NCBI GenBank assembly: GCA_029531795.1
Contig: JAPEIS010000015.1
Location: 2,108,001 to 2,172,000, forward strand
DNA length: 64,000 bases
Origin: Sclerotinia nivalis
Taxonomy: Eukaryota; Ascomycota; Leotiomycetes; Helotiales; Sclerotiniaceae
Reading direction: 5' to 3'
Part shown: positions 1 through 13,771 of the stretch, one piece after another
Position numbering within the stretch: the first letter of the stretch is position 1
Layout of the letters: the number at the start of each line of letters is the position of its first letter
Position numbers and translations under genes: made by a program
The notes under the pieces: generated by a model
Databases searched by the model: none
Told to the model about the DNA's origin: nothing
What the model saw: only the letters and a program-made list of their open reading frames with translations

Positions 1-165
1 CGCTCACAAAGTTACATATCTTGGGTAGCCATCTGGGAGTAACTTGCAGATCGCCCTGTCATATCTGACAGTCGTCTATTTACACTCTTTATTTGTGGAA
101 TAGTCTTTTCTTGTACAGTTGATCTTCCGGTATCTTAGGTTTCACAGCAGAGAAACTCTCTAACG

Positions 166-2756
166 ATGGCGGCTACCAAAGTTGGCCATGGACTGGCCAA
201 AGTCCTCGGTATCAAACTCAACTATCGCGATGAACTCAACAGTCAAGAAATTCTTCGAGGAGAGTCAGTCTTTTCCATCCAAACTGCCGATACATTCGTA
301 GAAGAAGAACCACGGAGTATAGAATGGATCCAGGATACCCTACCAGGTCGACATGAACTCGCCGCCTACTGCCGGTCATTATTCCCATTCTTAAGTTGGA
401 TTGGTAGCTACAATGTGCAATGGTTGTTTGGAGATTTGGTAGCTGGTGGGTAATGTCAAATACTCCTTGACGAACATGGTCATTAATATCAATCAGGTAT
501 CACAATCGGTGCGGTCGTCGTACCTCAAGGTATGGCTTATGCCACTCTCGCTGAGCTTGAGCCTCAATTCGGTCTTTACTCTTCCTTCATGGGAGTTCTC
601 GTCTACTGGTTCTTCGCCACATCCAAGGATATCACCATCGGACCTGTTGCTGTCATGTCAACTCTCGTCGGTCAAATTCTAGTGAAAGCAGCTGCCACTC
701 ATCCAGACGTTCCTGGTCATATTATTGCATCTTGTATGGCGGTGATTGCTGGTTGCATCATCGCTTTCATTGGACTTATCCGATGTGGTTGGATTGTCGA
801 TTTGATTTCCCTCGTCTCAATTTCGGCATTTATGACTGGTTCCGCTATCAATATTGCCGTTGGACAAGTTCCGACCTTGATGGGTATTAAAGGCTTCAAC
901 ACTCGAGCATCAACTTACAAGGTTTTCATCAACACGTTGAAGCATCTTCCAGACACAAAACTCGATGCGGCCATTGGGCTTACAGCTCTTTTCCTGTTAT
1001 ATGCTCTCAGAGCTGTAAGCCATTACAATCCACCGTCGCATGTATCATTGCTAATTACCATTTCTAGGCTTGCAACTATGGAGCCAAGAAATTCCCAAAC
1101 CGCAAGAGAGCATTTTTCTTCGCAGCAACCCTTCGAACCGTATTTGTTATCTTGTTGTACACGCTGATCAGTTGGCTCGTGAATATGCATCATCGCAAGA
1201 AGCCATTGTTCAAGGTTGTTGGTACCGTTCCACGAGGATTTAAAAACGCTGCCGTGCCAGAAGTCAACTCTTCGATTATCAACATCTTTATAGGTGATTT
1301 ACCTGCCACCGTCATTGTTCTCCTCATCGAGCACATCGCAATCTCTAAATCATTTGGACGTGTCAATAACTATGTCATCAACCCATCCCAGGAGATGGTA
1401 GCTATTGGAATCACAAACATTCTTGGCGCTTTCCTTGGTGGCTACCCAGCTACCGGTTCTTTCTCCCGTACAGCTATCAAATCCAAGGCTGGCGTTCGAA
1501 CTCCGTTCGCCGGTGTCATAACTGCCGTCATCGTCCTTCTAGCTATCTATGCTCTTACGGCGGTCTTTTTCTACATTCCGAGTGCAGCTTTGTCTGCAGT
1601 CATTATTCACGCTGTGGGAGATCTAATCACACCTCCGAATACAGTTTATCAATTTTGGCGTGTGTCCCCTATCGAGGTTCTGATTTTCTTCGCAGGTGTC
1701 ATTGTTACTATTTTCGCCACGATTGAGATTGGTATCTACGTAACTATCTGCGTTTCTTTTGCCGTGCTCATTTTCCGAGTTATCAAGGCCAGAGGTCGTT
1801 TCCTTGGTAAAGTTAAGATCTTCTCCGTTGGAGGCGAGACCGCCGAATATAGATCGGCCCCCTTGGTTGACCATGGCACTTTCTCAAAATCCGAGGCCAC
1901 CCAGTTTGAAGACTCCGGATCTCGAACCGTCTTCCTTCCTTTCGATCACGGTGACGGAAGTAATCCAGAGGTTGATGTTCAAACTCCCTATCCCGGTATC
2001 TTCATCTATCGATTCTCAGAAGGATTTAATTATCCAAACGCAAATCACTATCTCGATCACCTTACCAACACAATCTTCGCAACAACCCGCCGAACGAACC
2101 CTAACCATTACGCCCGTCCCGGTGATCGCCCATGGAATGACCCCGGTCCACGTCGCGGAAAAGCCCCTGAAGATCACAGCGATCGCCCCATCCTCAAAGC
2201 CATAATCCTTGACTTCAGCTCCGTCAACAATGTCGACATCACCTCCATCCAACAACTCATAGATGTACGCAACCAGCTCGATACTTACGCGTCTCCTTCA
2301 GTTGTAGACTGGCATTTCACGTCTATCAATAACCGCTGGACTAAACGTGCTCTGGTTGCCGCTGGGTTCGGATACCCAACTCCTGAGGAAGAAGGATCGC
2401 ACCGCTGGAAGCCCATTTTCTCAGTTGCGGAAATGGGAGGAGAAGATAGTGCGGCAGCAGCAGCAGAAGCCGAGTCCAATGAGAAAGAAATCAAAGAACA
2501 GAAGCGCGAAAGAGAATTAAAAGCAAATGGAGACAATATTAGTGGGGATAGTGAAAGCGGGAGTGGATTGAGCGGTAGTGATTTGAAGGATGTGTCGAAG
2601 AATGTTACGAGGTCGAGAACGGCCGTTGTTAATGGTCTCAACAGACCATTATTTCACATCGATCTCACGAGTGCGTTCCAAAGCGCAGTGGCCAACGTTA
2701 AGGCAAGAGAGGCGTTTGAAGAGCGAGGAGGCAGAGATACTGGGACTGTGGCTTAG
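166..2756 (+). CDS. SulP-family sulfate permease (828 aa, 3 exons)
   Basis: Plasma-membrane sulfate/proton symporter of the SulP (SLC26) family, closest in style to fungal Cys-14/SUL-type permeases that feed sulfate assimilation. Exons 166-445, 497-1014 and 1068-2756 join in frame to 828 aa, about the size of known fungal members (roughly 800-840). The first intron (446-496) uses the GTGGGT donor; this choice restores the family signature GITIGAVVVPQGMAYA at the start of the membrane domain, whereas the nearby GTAATG donor would break the frame. The second intron is 1015-1067, with a CTAAT branch-like site. The second sulfate-transporter signature region is seen around FLGGYPATGSFSRTAIKSKA. 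A cytoplasmic STAS domain follows (ILDFSSVNNVDITSIQQL) after an insertion rich in charged residues. The C-terminal tail is Ser/Glu/Lys-rich and variable. The start is the first ATG after a leader without in-frame ATG. Family assignment is secure; transport affinity cannot be told from sequence. Confidence 0.95.
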
Positions 2757-3484
2757 ACTTTGGGCTAGACTTGGGAGGTTCTTGATGCTTTATTTAGATA
2801 ATTTTTGGTTGTTTTGATACCACGATTGCTTGGATATGATGATATACGGGTGGCAGGATGTTGAATGATTGGACTGGCTGTTAGAATGGCCACGTACCAG
2901 ATTTGGATTCACGTCCTTGAATAATATATGAACTTTTGATGTTATGTAAATAATTACACGTGCGTATGCATATTTGAAATGTCATACTGTGATTTAAAAG
3001 TCTCACTCACGATTGTAAACCTTTGACGGCACATGTGCAGGTCTGCGCTATCCAGACACTTATTAGCTAGCCCTCCGGAGAATATGGCAAGAACCAACAT
3101 CACCCCTCCTGGAACAGCGAGGTAGCTATGTGCAGCAGTACAATGGGCAAGCTATCTCTAAGATGTGCCTGTGACGCAATACATAGGCTGTGCCGTCCGG
3201 ACAACTTACATGCTAGCCCTTCTTTTAATAAGGCAGGCATCCGTATCATCTCATCGCATCAAACGATTCAAACATAGATTCATTCTGTGCAGATATACTG
3301 CAGCATAATAGACAGAAATAGTAAGATAAGATAGGATGAATTATCACCTCCATTCATATATTTCCAACTCATTGGTAGATCATGTTGTGATGTGAGGGCG
3401 AGGAGGTTTCCCTTACTTGATTGAACCCCATAACCTCTCGAGATATCGAACTCTCAACTATCCTGTCAGAATTTTCACAAAATC
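2757..3484. other. Intergenic: permease 3' flank
   Basis: No gene is seen. The first 200 bases presumably hold the 3' UTR and poly(A) site of the sulfate permease. The rest separates it from the P450 remnant that begins near 3485. Confidence 0.5.
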
Positions 3485-4427
3485 TTGAGAATCTCCAACT
3501 TTTCGGTTCTAGTAACTGCTGGAATAGTACTTGTTATATATCTTTACAAGAAAATCATAGAATATCGTACCACCATCTGTCTCCCTTCAACGCAACAATG
3601 GACATCTCCCAGCCCAAAAATAACCCCAAAAAGATCCTCTCTTCAACCTCGATATCTTCCTCAAATTGGGTACTGCCATGAAAACAGGTAAAATGCCACA
3701 AACAAATCGAACTCTCGACGAGAAATACGGCAAAACCTTTCAACCCAACTCCTGGGGAACAATAGTAATTAATACCTGCAAACCATGCAATATTTGAACA
3801 GTGTTAGTTAGAGCTTCCTTTTTCCAATTTTGGTATAGTAAAAGTTAGACCAGTGAAACAAGGAACTTTCCAGGAACCACGTGGGATTCTTCCGGCGGAT
3901 GAGCCGGCATAGCATGGTTTGGGGCTCTTATAAGACCCAGGTTTGCGAGGACTGAAATATCTAATTTTGCGGCTTTGAAGAAACATATTGGGAAGTTTTC
4001 GGATTTTATTCCGACAGATGAAGAAGTGGGTTTACAATTTTTAATGAAGCATTTGGTGGCTTGGATGCTCGTTGATTGTTATGTCTATATCAACTAACAC
4101 TGCTGTTATCCTCTAGTTCCTAGATATATCAACTGAATTCCTATTTGATGAATTAGTTGACTCCCAGTCGCCAAATGCTCCTGAATGAAATGGCAAAAGA
4201 AACTCAAGATTCGATTGATCTACGTTATCAACTTTGATATGTTTTTACATCGGTGCACGATGCGACGAGTGTAGCTGTTGGCGATATATTTTTTCATCTA
4301 GCGAGAGTTGGATGCAGCGAGGTGGGAGAAGTTAATGAGGGAAGTTTTGGATGCGGTCAAGGGACAGGAAATTACTTTTGAACTTTTGAAGTCGTTGAAG
4401 TATTTGCGATGGTTTTTAATGAAAGAG
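3485..4427 (+). pseudogene. Cytochrome P450 pseudogene, 3' end missing
   Basis: A broken microsomal cytochrome P450, resembling fungal CYP52/CYP63/CYP539-type enzymes. Pieces lie in order but in different frames. A hydrophobic N-terminal anchor (VLVTAGIVLVIYLYKKI) starts near 3485. From 3627 a second frame reads DPLFNLDIFLKLG then YGKTFQPNSWGTIVINT, typical of the beta-1 region, until a TGA at 3795. From 3933 comes RPRFARTEISNFAALKKHIG, the C-helix and following region. Near 4131 there is LDISTEFLFDELVDSQ. From 4253 comes an I-helix-like HDATSVAVGDIFFHLAR, and from 4320 RWEKLMREVLDAVKG followed by a partial K-helix approach (LKSLKYLRWFLMKE). The ExxR motif, the PERF region and the haem-binding Cys loop are not found downstream. 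Several frameshifts and stops are needed, so it cannot encode a working enzyme. Substrate is unknown. Confidence 0.8.
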
Positions 4428-7400
4428 GGTACATTTATATATACATATATATATGAAGTTTTCGAGTGGGAATGTCTATCGCCTTAGGTCTGCCATTCAA
4501 GTCATCCATCTAAACATTTAACGGATTCTAACAATTACCCAGACCCCCTTCTCCACCCATCAGCAGGGCCTACTACGATGAATTTGCCATCGCGACATTA
4601 TTCTTCCCTCGGCGGGTTCCCCCCTCTGGTCAATCCCTCATCCTAGTCAAAAAAAAGGCAGCAGCCTAACTCCCGACCTGCACGTGCTACATAAAAACAC
4701 AACCCATTTGGAATTCGATGTCGATTCGTTTCGTTTAGAGAGGTAGGAATACTTGTGTCCTATATAGGAACGTTTTCATTCTTAGAAGGACCGTGTACTT
4801 ACCCGGCCCAACAAATAATTTTTGTAAATGTAAAGTTTATTATCGTAAGGGTTTTGTAGAGTTTGAAAAGATTGAAAATTGAAATAGGAGGGAGTGGGAA
4901 GAGATGTTTAGGATGACGACGGAGAATAAGAATGGGATGAGGGTTAGAATGGTTCCGGCTTGATTGGATGGCACTTGAGTAGCTGCTTGTGAAGATTTTT
5001 GGGGTGTTTGTTGGGTGGGAGGGCCAAAATAATCCAGACGAATCTCATGACATGACTTAGTGAATAAGCTAAGCTTCCTTATGCATATCTCCAAGATAGT
5101 TATTGATTCAATGTACAATAGCAAGTCAAGCATAACCCCGATTCCGAGTAGTCTGGCTCGTGAACCAAAAATCAGTACACCCCAGATATGCGACAAAACC
5201 ATTTTGCTCACTGATGGATCAACCTTGTGGACCTCATCTAAACTAGGGATGAAGTTGAAACTTTATAAACTGGATTTTGCTGGTCATCAAGTTTTCCTAA
5301 AGAGAACGTGATGCTTTATATGCACTGAATTTCTAGTATTTTGGTGCAGAATGAATAAGAGACAAAATTGATGATACGGGTGACCTTGGTATAAGTTAGC
5401 TGACACGGATATGTTTGTTTGTATTCCTGGATGAAACTCCGAGGCAGAATTTCGTACTGATAGATGCTTGTGGGTAGTTGAAAATAGTACATATCATATA
5501 ATTATCTTCACGCGTCAAAGTAGCTGTCCCACTAATTCTTTTTACAGCTCAGAAACACGGAATTAGATCCTTTAAAGAGTTCGGAGAATTCAAAGGGCAA
5601 TTACTCTAGACTTTGTACACTCGCAATAGTCTCAGCTTGTATAAAGCTCCTGGACCACGATGAATAGATCCAATAATTAACCCCGCCATCGTCACAAAAT
5701 CCATCCAAGAAATCAGGACTAACTAGCTACGTTTCACTAGAGTGCTATTACGTTAAAAGGTATGGAGCTACAAAAGTCAAGTATCGTCGTCCTTAGTTGC
5801 TTAAGAGCGAAAACATGTCTGGAGCATGGATATTGGTCTTGAGGAAGTCCACGTAGTTCGCGAAGTGAGGGGTAAATAGATCTGGTGGATCTCTCTCATA
5901 TATTCGAAAAATCGGAAATTCTGTTGCACGTCTCAAGAATTGATTGTCGTAAGTTTTGTATCCAATTATATTTGACTGAATTTGGTTAAATGAATTTGTG
6001 ACTCTTTTTTTCATACCTCCCCATGATTCATTCATCTATACAGTTCGTCCCACACAGTCCATCTTCTTCTACCTAATTCCCACTGGGATTAGATTGATTG
6101 AATATGCCAAATGTGTAACTGCAACATTGCGACTTTTACATGGGAGAGGTAACCTTTTGATTCCAGTGTCAGAGATGAAGGAGGCTCGGCATGTAGAGGC
6201 ACGACATGTGACCAATTGAACAATGATCTTCGTAACTTCCTCCCTTGTTGGCCGTCTTGAAATTCATAGATTTAAATTGCAGTAGATAGGATATTCATAT
6301 ATATGACCCCTTAGAATCTACTATGGAGTCGAGGGAGCACACAGAGAAATGCTAAGAGCTACTTCATATGCGTAATATGTCATGGCACGTAGGGTGAAAC
6401 AAATCAATTAATGGACTTCTGGTCCTTAGGCACTTGGGGCAAAAGCTCTGTGACTTGCAGCCGGAGATGGAAAAAAAAGGTCCCAAGCATACAAGCAGTC
6501 AACGTGATCGCCGGCAAATAATTCCTCTCCGGAAGTACCTTATATTAAGCCCTGATACCACAAAAAAAGGAGAGACATTCAGCGGTTCAGTTCCGCATCT
6601 CACTCCAGCCTATCACCGCATTTACCACTAACAAATCGCTCAAGCCTCGCCTCACTTCAGACGTAATGTAGCCGCTACATAAACTCAAAAGTTGCCGAAG
6701 TGATCAAAAAATCAGACCGGAGTTCTAGATCATCCAGCGATCGCAACGGCAATCGCAACGGCAATAATATCAGCACTAGTTGACCATGCGTGCCCTCCTT
6801 CGACCAATTGTCCAACCAAAAACGGCACTGACCCTCCTTGAAGCGAGGTACCTTCCCTACGCATGTACGTGTATGCCAGAAATTGAGGAGGCATTGGAGA
6901 ATATGACGCGGGCTCCTGCATGCAGATGACAGAAATCTTGTGCTCAATAGTAAATGTAGTACATGAACTAATGTCAATGTAGAAAGTGCATGCTCTGTGC
7001 AATATGCAATATGCAGCATGCAGTCCTGTAACAAACTTGAAGTGTGACAGGGGGTTCTGAAGAGAGGGAGGATCACCCCCTAGATGCAGTGGGGGTGAAC
7101 GGATGGATAGATGAAATGCGATGACACTCCAACCCCGCATTCAGGAACATATCCATTTACCCCGATACTGCCATTACCCGATTTAGTGCATTCGTATCAT
7201 TTAACCCAACAAAATGACACCAGTTCTTCTTTGCGGCAAATAATGAGGGGAAAGCAAGGAAAGGCGTAGCGCGCTAGTCACTTTTACTGTACTTCTCCTT
7301 GGTATTGATCACAAAAACTGGACTACGAGTTTGCGTAACGATTTACAAAATGAATGTAAAGTGCTGACTGGCAAACTTGACAAGCTGACGATCAATTACT

Positions 7401-10400
7401 TTTCGGGTCCATTCCCAGATATTATTCGGACCTTCTGCTGTTGTATTACATACAAGGGACATCGTATTGTAATTGATATCGGTATGCATTCACATGGAAC
7501 GAATCAATCGGTGCATCACGCTGATCCAAGTTCATCCAACACGGGAAGAGGACAGAATTGCCTCAGTCAAGGAACACAAGAAAGACAAACTCAATAAACA
7601 GAGAAGGAAATATCAAACGAAAGAAGTTCCCACAATGCGACTATTTTCCCCAGTCCGAAGAAGAGTCAGGGGTTCGATCGCGAAGGTAGCTTGAAAGTTG
7701 AGGTAGAACGTAGAAGGTTAATGATCCGTCCCGAATATTCTCGAAGGATTCTAAACCTTTCACAATTGTAACATCCGAAGGATGGACTTTGTTTGTTGTT
7801 TTTCTCCAGCCCCAGGCCTCGTACTATTTTAAATAGGATATTCAGTTCCGATGGTATGGGAGAAGAAAAGACGAAGGATCGTGGGGATATATATATACGT
7901 ACAGTAGTATATTCTACCCAGTTAATTGATGGTTTCCGCATTCCGCATTCCGCATTCATCTACATCTCAGATAAAATGCCCAGGAAACGTAAAATGAAGC
8001 TTAACACTTCATTTTCTCTCCGCGCTCTCACGCTTATGCAGGAACACCTCGGCGTTGGAATATGTACCGCGAACCATCCAATCATGTCGCAGGTGGTATA
8101 TAGCCTAGATGAAAGTAGGTGGTAACATTTGAATTTTGCACTGCGCTGCGCATGCTGCAAGTAGACTGTATCACCAACATTTGGTTGGAGGCCTCTTCCC
8201 AACAAGCTTAATCTACTCGTTGTAACATGAATTGAAGGTTACATGTATGCCGACGCTCGAAAAAGGAAATTTTCCAGAAGAAGTAAGAAAACGCGTAATT
8301 CGTTCATGGATATTTACCACACCTAAAGAAATGAGAAATATACATTGATCAATGATCACATCCTTTAATGTGTCTCGGTACCTATCAATAAGCACATCTG
8401 CAGTCCTCACACAGAGCACATGCAGTAGCGTTTATGTGAGCATTTGAAGACTGCAAGGTTATCATACCATACGCCTCGGAATCTCAATCTAAAGCCAAGG
8501 CCAAAAAATACCAGCTTACACGGGTCGGTGGTAAGGCTACAATGGTAACATTCATCCGGCACTCGCGATATATCCTGCCTGTACAAGTATGGAATGCTAC
8601 CACACTTCCGACTGCGAACAAATACGCGAAGGGTACAAAATTCAGTGTTGTGTTCAGGTTGGCAATGTTACGTATGAAGGAGGTGCGAGGTACAGTAGAT
8701 AATGTATAGGGATGAACGATGTTGGATGATACCGATAACAGTGTTTAGGGTTGTTATCCAATGGTCCAGTGTCTAGACCGACCCTACTATATCCTAGCTT
8801 TTCTATGTAATGCCTTTCCATTTCAAACCCCTTTAGATTCCAACACGATATGCCATAACAAACCAGACACCACCCCCTCTTCGCCAAGTTCCCCCGTTTT
8901 TCAAGGGGAAAGAAGGAAAGATCCCTTAACCTACACCAACAATCAATATGTAAGCTGACCTTACCCAGGGTCCACCATCCGTAGCCGCAGGTCCGGACCT
9001 GGAAGCTGATTCTTCCCGTCATACTAGAAGTATTTCCCCTGATTTCTGAAACCAATGGAAGATACAATAACGTGTTATTGTTTACAGATGACGAAAAAAA
9101 AAAAGAAAAGAGGGCGAAAGTTGTCTACGAGGTATACACTGTGTAAAAGCCTCGCACAAGACATGGTGTAATTTTCGGCGAGCGATTAATGGATATATGA
9201 ATCGAATACTCCCACTGATATGATCTGGCCGTCACAGCTGACATTTGGCAGACAGATACAAGGCGATCCATGAATGAACGTGGAAATCACGACATAAACA
9301 AATAACTTGGCCCCACCCAGCTCATGGCATTTTGCTACATTGCATGCGAGTAAAGGTAAACAGTCAACCAGGCCTCCCTCACCCACGTACAGACTTTTTT
9401 AACTTTTCGGGGGGTTCGCATATTCAAATCAGATTTCAGGAGAAAAGAAATGTTTACCTCGCACCAGTTCGGCAAAAACAGTTATCTCCCGTACAGTGAT
9501 GCAACCTTAAAATTCTCTGGTTGACCCGCTTTAAACGCTATTTTCTCACCTCCCTAGGTCCCTAGGTATACTCACCTAAAAATTGAAAATCATCCCGGTA
9601 TATCTGCAGAATCCCTGAGATTTGTATCACCAGCAAGGAATGATGTTGTTTCTCGCCTACTTCAGGATATATTTCTTACGAATGTGTATCTCTGTACCGA
9701 TGGGCGCAAAAGGGTTGTATATTGCGTAAGGGATTGATTAACTCCGATGGACTACTGTACATACCTAGCATAATGGATCGCGGCCGAGTCTCGAGCTGTT
9801 CCAAGTACTCGGGTCGAAGTCTCAGATGTGATATTGATGACCAGGAGAGAAGTACATATGTATCAATTGGGATGTTATGTGATGCGGGCTCATGGTATGG
9901 TTAGAATTATTGAAGCACGAAGTCTGAATGAGATAGGGAAGGCCAGTGCATGTGCCATATCTCATTCTGATGACGTTGTCAGCATGATACGTACCTTTCG
10001 CGGCTAATCAAACGATTCAATTTGAATATAGGTTAAGGAACGATATGGGACTTAAGGCTAAGTTTTTCGGAACTGTAGAGCTTAGTTTTTACAACGGTTG
10101 TCCGGCATGGTTAAAGAATAACATGCCGGACAAACATCGACTTCTAGAAGTGGAAAATTGTAAAGTAGACGGTGAAACAGTTGGTGAGTGAAATTTCAAT
10201 ACATTGCTGCAAAGTTATGGGCTAGCGGGGAAGTGAAGTAGGATCGGTTTATAGTGCTTGATGATTCTGAAGTTGTAATGCCAGGCGAATTTCTGCTACA
10301 TATATTGGCAGAATTTTTCTTCCAAAGTAGAATTCCTCTTCGTTCGTGGTCCGAAGTTCGTCAGCGATCTTATACGCGGAAAGCTATTGTGATGTTCGAA

Positions 10401-13400
10401 GGAAGGCTGAAGGCACAGTCTAAGTAGACGTTGGTAGAACTGCCGTAAAGCCGCAGTAGAGACGAAAAGCACTTCAAGTTATCTGTAAAAATTGTTAATG
10501 TAGGGAAAACTAAGTATTGTGGTACATTGTAACAACGCCCAGTGTATTGGTGGGGAATCTTGTGTGTTGAGTGCCGCAACGTGATTTTCACACATAGGTT
10601 AACCCTTGAAACCGAGATGATCAAACGAAGGGAATCCCCACCATCACGCGAATGAGCTCGTATGATTCCTGTTCATCTTGTAAACTTTGATGGGATTCTT
10701 GTGAACGGAAATATAATAAATGGTAAGGCAGTGGAACGTTATGTTCCCAATAGCTTCATTTACATCGCAGAAAGGTATCTGCTCACAGCACAGATATTGT
10801 TTTTGTAATTGCGGTTGTCCGGCTATGCGCGCAGTGACCACATGTTTTTGGTGTGCGAAATGAAGGCTAAGGTTGCCAAATTTGGAGCCGACGTAGATAT
10901 CCATATCATTGTTCATGCGGACAGCTAGGCAGAGAATTAATCTGCCTTGCATCAAATACTTCTCTCAGGTATGAATCGAGTTTCTGGTCAATGGATATCC
11001 ATTTGAGTCAAGATGAATGATCGATCATATTCCACGGCCGGCCCCGCAAAATAGATTTCAAAGTGGATGATGATATGAGAAGGAGGGTCTCTTTCGGAGA
11101 CGTTGGGATGATCATTGCCACTTAATTGATCCCCTTGCGGGTGCTTGCTGGTTTGTTAGTGGAGGATCTACTGTACTGACAAGAGTCATCCCTTCACCAT
11201 GGCATTATCATTCATGCTATCATGCTTATACGATGCTAGCAAACGTAAGCTTCGACGCCAAATTTACAACCAACGGTACATTGAATATGGAATGTTGTTG
11301 TGATATGATTTTGGCGTAGAATGGTGTGAAGATGGTCACAAAGAATTCAACCTCTCAGCATGCTCAACAGCAATTTTCCAAAGCAGCGGGGTCCTCCAGT
11401 ACCTGGGCAAATGGGCTAGACTGCTCATTGGTATTTTCTTGTAACCAATCATTTACTTCAGGGAACTGGGGTACTGTAAACAACAGTTTGAACAAACGAA
11501 GATGCAGTTTATTATGTAAATGTAAGCATAAACATGAACGAGAACACCTCCCCTTCAATATGATCTTTTTTGTTGTAGTTGTTCATGGTAGATGTGTAGT
11601 ATTGAATGATGCATTTTAATTTCGCTTCTCTTTGCACGGTGACGAGCTACCCTACGTTCAGCCTCATTGCGTGGACAGGAAAGACGGAAGTGTGGCGAGA
11701 TCGTGTTGTTAATTCCAACAAAATGTATACCAAGTTTGCAAGAGGCGCAAAACAATGCGGTGTAGTAGGTACTAAGTAATTTACTTTCGTATGGTGGGTT
11801 TGAGTGGCACGGCACGGGACGATATTAGCATAATGATTTTTACATATACATAGCCTAGCCCTAGCACACTGGTAGACAAGTTGACCAACAGCTTCTTTGC
11901 TTCCGTATAAGATTAACGGGTAGAAACATAGAAGGAAAGGGGCATGACTTTGATGGTCCAAATAAGACTAATATCATGAATTGACATTTCTTTGAATGGG
12001 AAGAGACAAAATAAAATGATTTCCGCCCCACCTGTCAACATGAGCATTGAGGTCAACAACTTTGATATTGTTTTCAAATGTCTACTCTGTAGGCTACCTA
12101 GGCTTATCGTGTTTATTAGATACCGAGCTTCTGAATCATCGAATCATTAGCTCCTCATTAAAATCCGGGTCGCTTCTTGTGCTGTGGACCTTCGGGGTAA
12201 TACGATCCCCAAACTTTGTTTTAAGAAAAGTATGAAATTTCTTCTCCGAACCACGATCACATTTAAACTTTACTACTTGACTGCATACAGTAAGTAGATC
12301 AAGAAGTATTCTGTAGACTTCAATGTGATATTGGATATTCGACAAGGGGTGTGAAATAAATGATGAATAATCATGGAATACGACCTTACGCGCTATCTTC
12401 GGACCTGCATATTTATACATGTAGCTGGTGGACTAATGGACTAATAACAAGTGAAATAGCTGCATCTAGCAAATTTTGTGTAGGTCTTGTAAGCGAGAGG
12501 GTGAAGTAACGGGAGCGAGTGAGCGGGATAGCTAACACCTCGCAAATTGTGAACTTTTGATGAGCGGGAAGGAATGATAGTAGCTAGATGATTGATTATA
12601 CCCTATACAGGAAGTGGACAAGTAACAATGCCTTCCTTGTCAATTCTTGAGTTGGCTTTCTCTATTAAAAACCTTCCTTTGGTTCGGTTGGGTTGACTTC
12701 AATTCGTTTTTTTTCTCTCTTAATCATACTTTGAGAATAGTCAATGAACCAATGGCACCAAGTAGCCATGGAGAAAAGGCCTAATATGGAAAGGTTAAGT
12801 AGTGGCACCCCCCGGAGACGCAAATCGCAAGGCACCGTGGTCATTTTATCCTTGCAAGGGCAATCAATCCACCACACTCCAACACCCAATAATTCAGCCC
12901 ATTAGCGAAAAATACTCATCACCAGCATTTTCAAAGATTTTCAACCAATTTTCAGCCTACCAATCGAAAATCGCACACTCTCTTTCTCAATCTAAGCCTC
13001 TCTCCAATAACCCAATAACCCAGGAATTCTGTATTCCTTGTTCAAATATTGTAATATCGTAATATTTTACTTCACGCACCAAATCTCTTCTTCCAATTAA
13101 ATCCTCAATATGGATTTATGTCCGTATTCGGTCAAGCACTAGTTGATACTCAAGACTTCATCCGCGTCCTTTGCTGGCCGGAACACCTTCTTCCTCCAGG
13201 GATTCATCCTACTTTCCTTCAAGGAAGGCATAAGGAGAGACCAATCCTGGTTCATCATGGAAGCAGAGGGCCATCATGGGCAAGACCCTCGCGTGCTTCC
13301 CAAGCTACAAGACTCCACCTAGACTGCACTTATGTCGCCTTATACATATGCAAGCTGGTATCCCCGTTTCTCGTCTCTATATCATACCAAAACTTTCCAG

Positions 13401-13771
13401 TTCTATTTTTGAATTGTCTCTCGCCCTTTGATATCATCTGAAATATTGTCAAGGCACCTGGCAATGGCCTCATGAAAACTATTGCACTACTATACCCCAC
13501 GGGCCTACGCACCACCGAGCGCTCAAACATACTAGACTTTACCATCAATGGTTTCAGAATATACCATATGACGATCATAAACGTTTAACTTTTTGCTACT
13601 ATATTTGACAGACGCAGAAGAACGTCACAACATCACCTTGTCCTTATTCTCTTCTGCTGATATATATACGGTCGGCTCGGTGCGAGAATCAGCAAAGTCA
13701 CACATCTGACTGCTGTCATCCTTGTTCGGTTTCGTGTTCCTCTCTTGCGGCTATTGATCTTCACTTTTACA
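4428..13771. other. 9.3-kb stretch without a recognisable gene
   Basis: Only short open frames occur on both strands and none resembles a family I know. Base composition is ordinary (not the extreme AT-richness of the transposon blocks). Low-complexity patches include TA runs near 4434-4455 and 7890-7905 and short poly-T/poly-A tracts. A short frame on the - strand at 4840-5211 ends in a Thr/Ser/Gln-rich stretch and a hydrophobic tail that could mimic a GPI signal, but it has no convincing start or homology. The stretch 13118-13441 (+) is another unassigned frame. Decayed genes, long UTRs or non-coding RNAs could hide here. I see no proof of any. Confidence 0.45.

Noticed and set aside
446..496. 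GTAATG donor at 450 for the first permease intron
   Set aside because: It gives a wrong frame after the acceptor; the GTGGGT donor at 446 restores the conserved motif.
4840..5211. Secreted or GPI-anchored small protein on the - strand
   Set aside because: A hydrophobic C-terminal tail is present, but there is no signal peptide, Cys pattern or partner exon.
13118..13441. Possible small gene upstream of the receptor
   Set aside because: No domain, no plausible intron structure, and no codon pattern that stands out.
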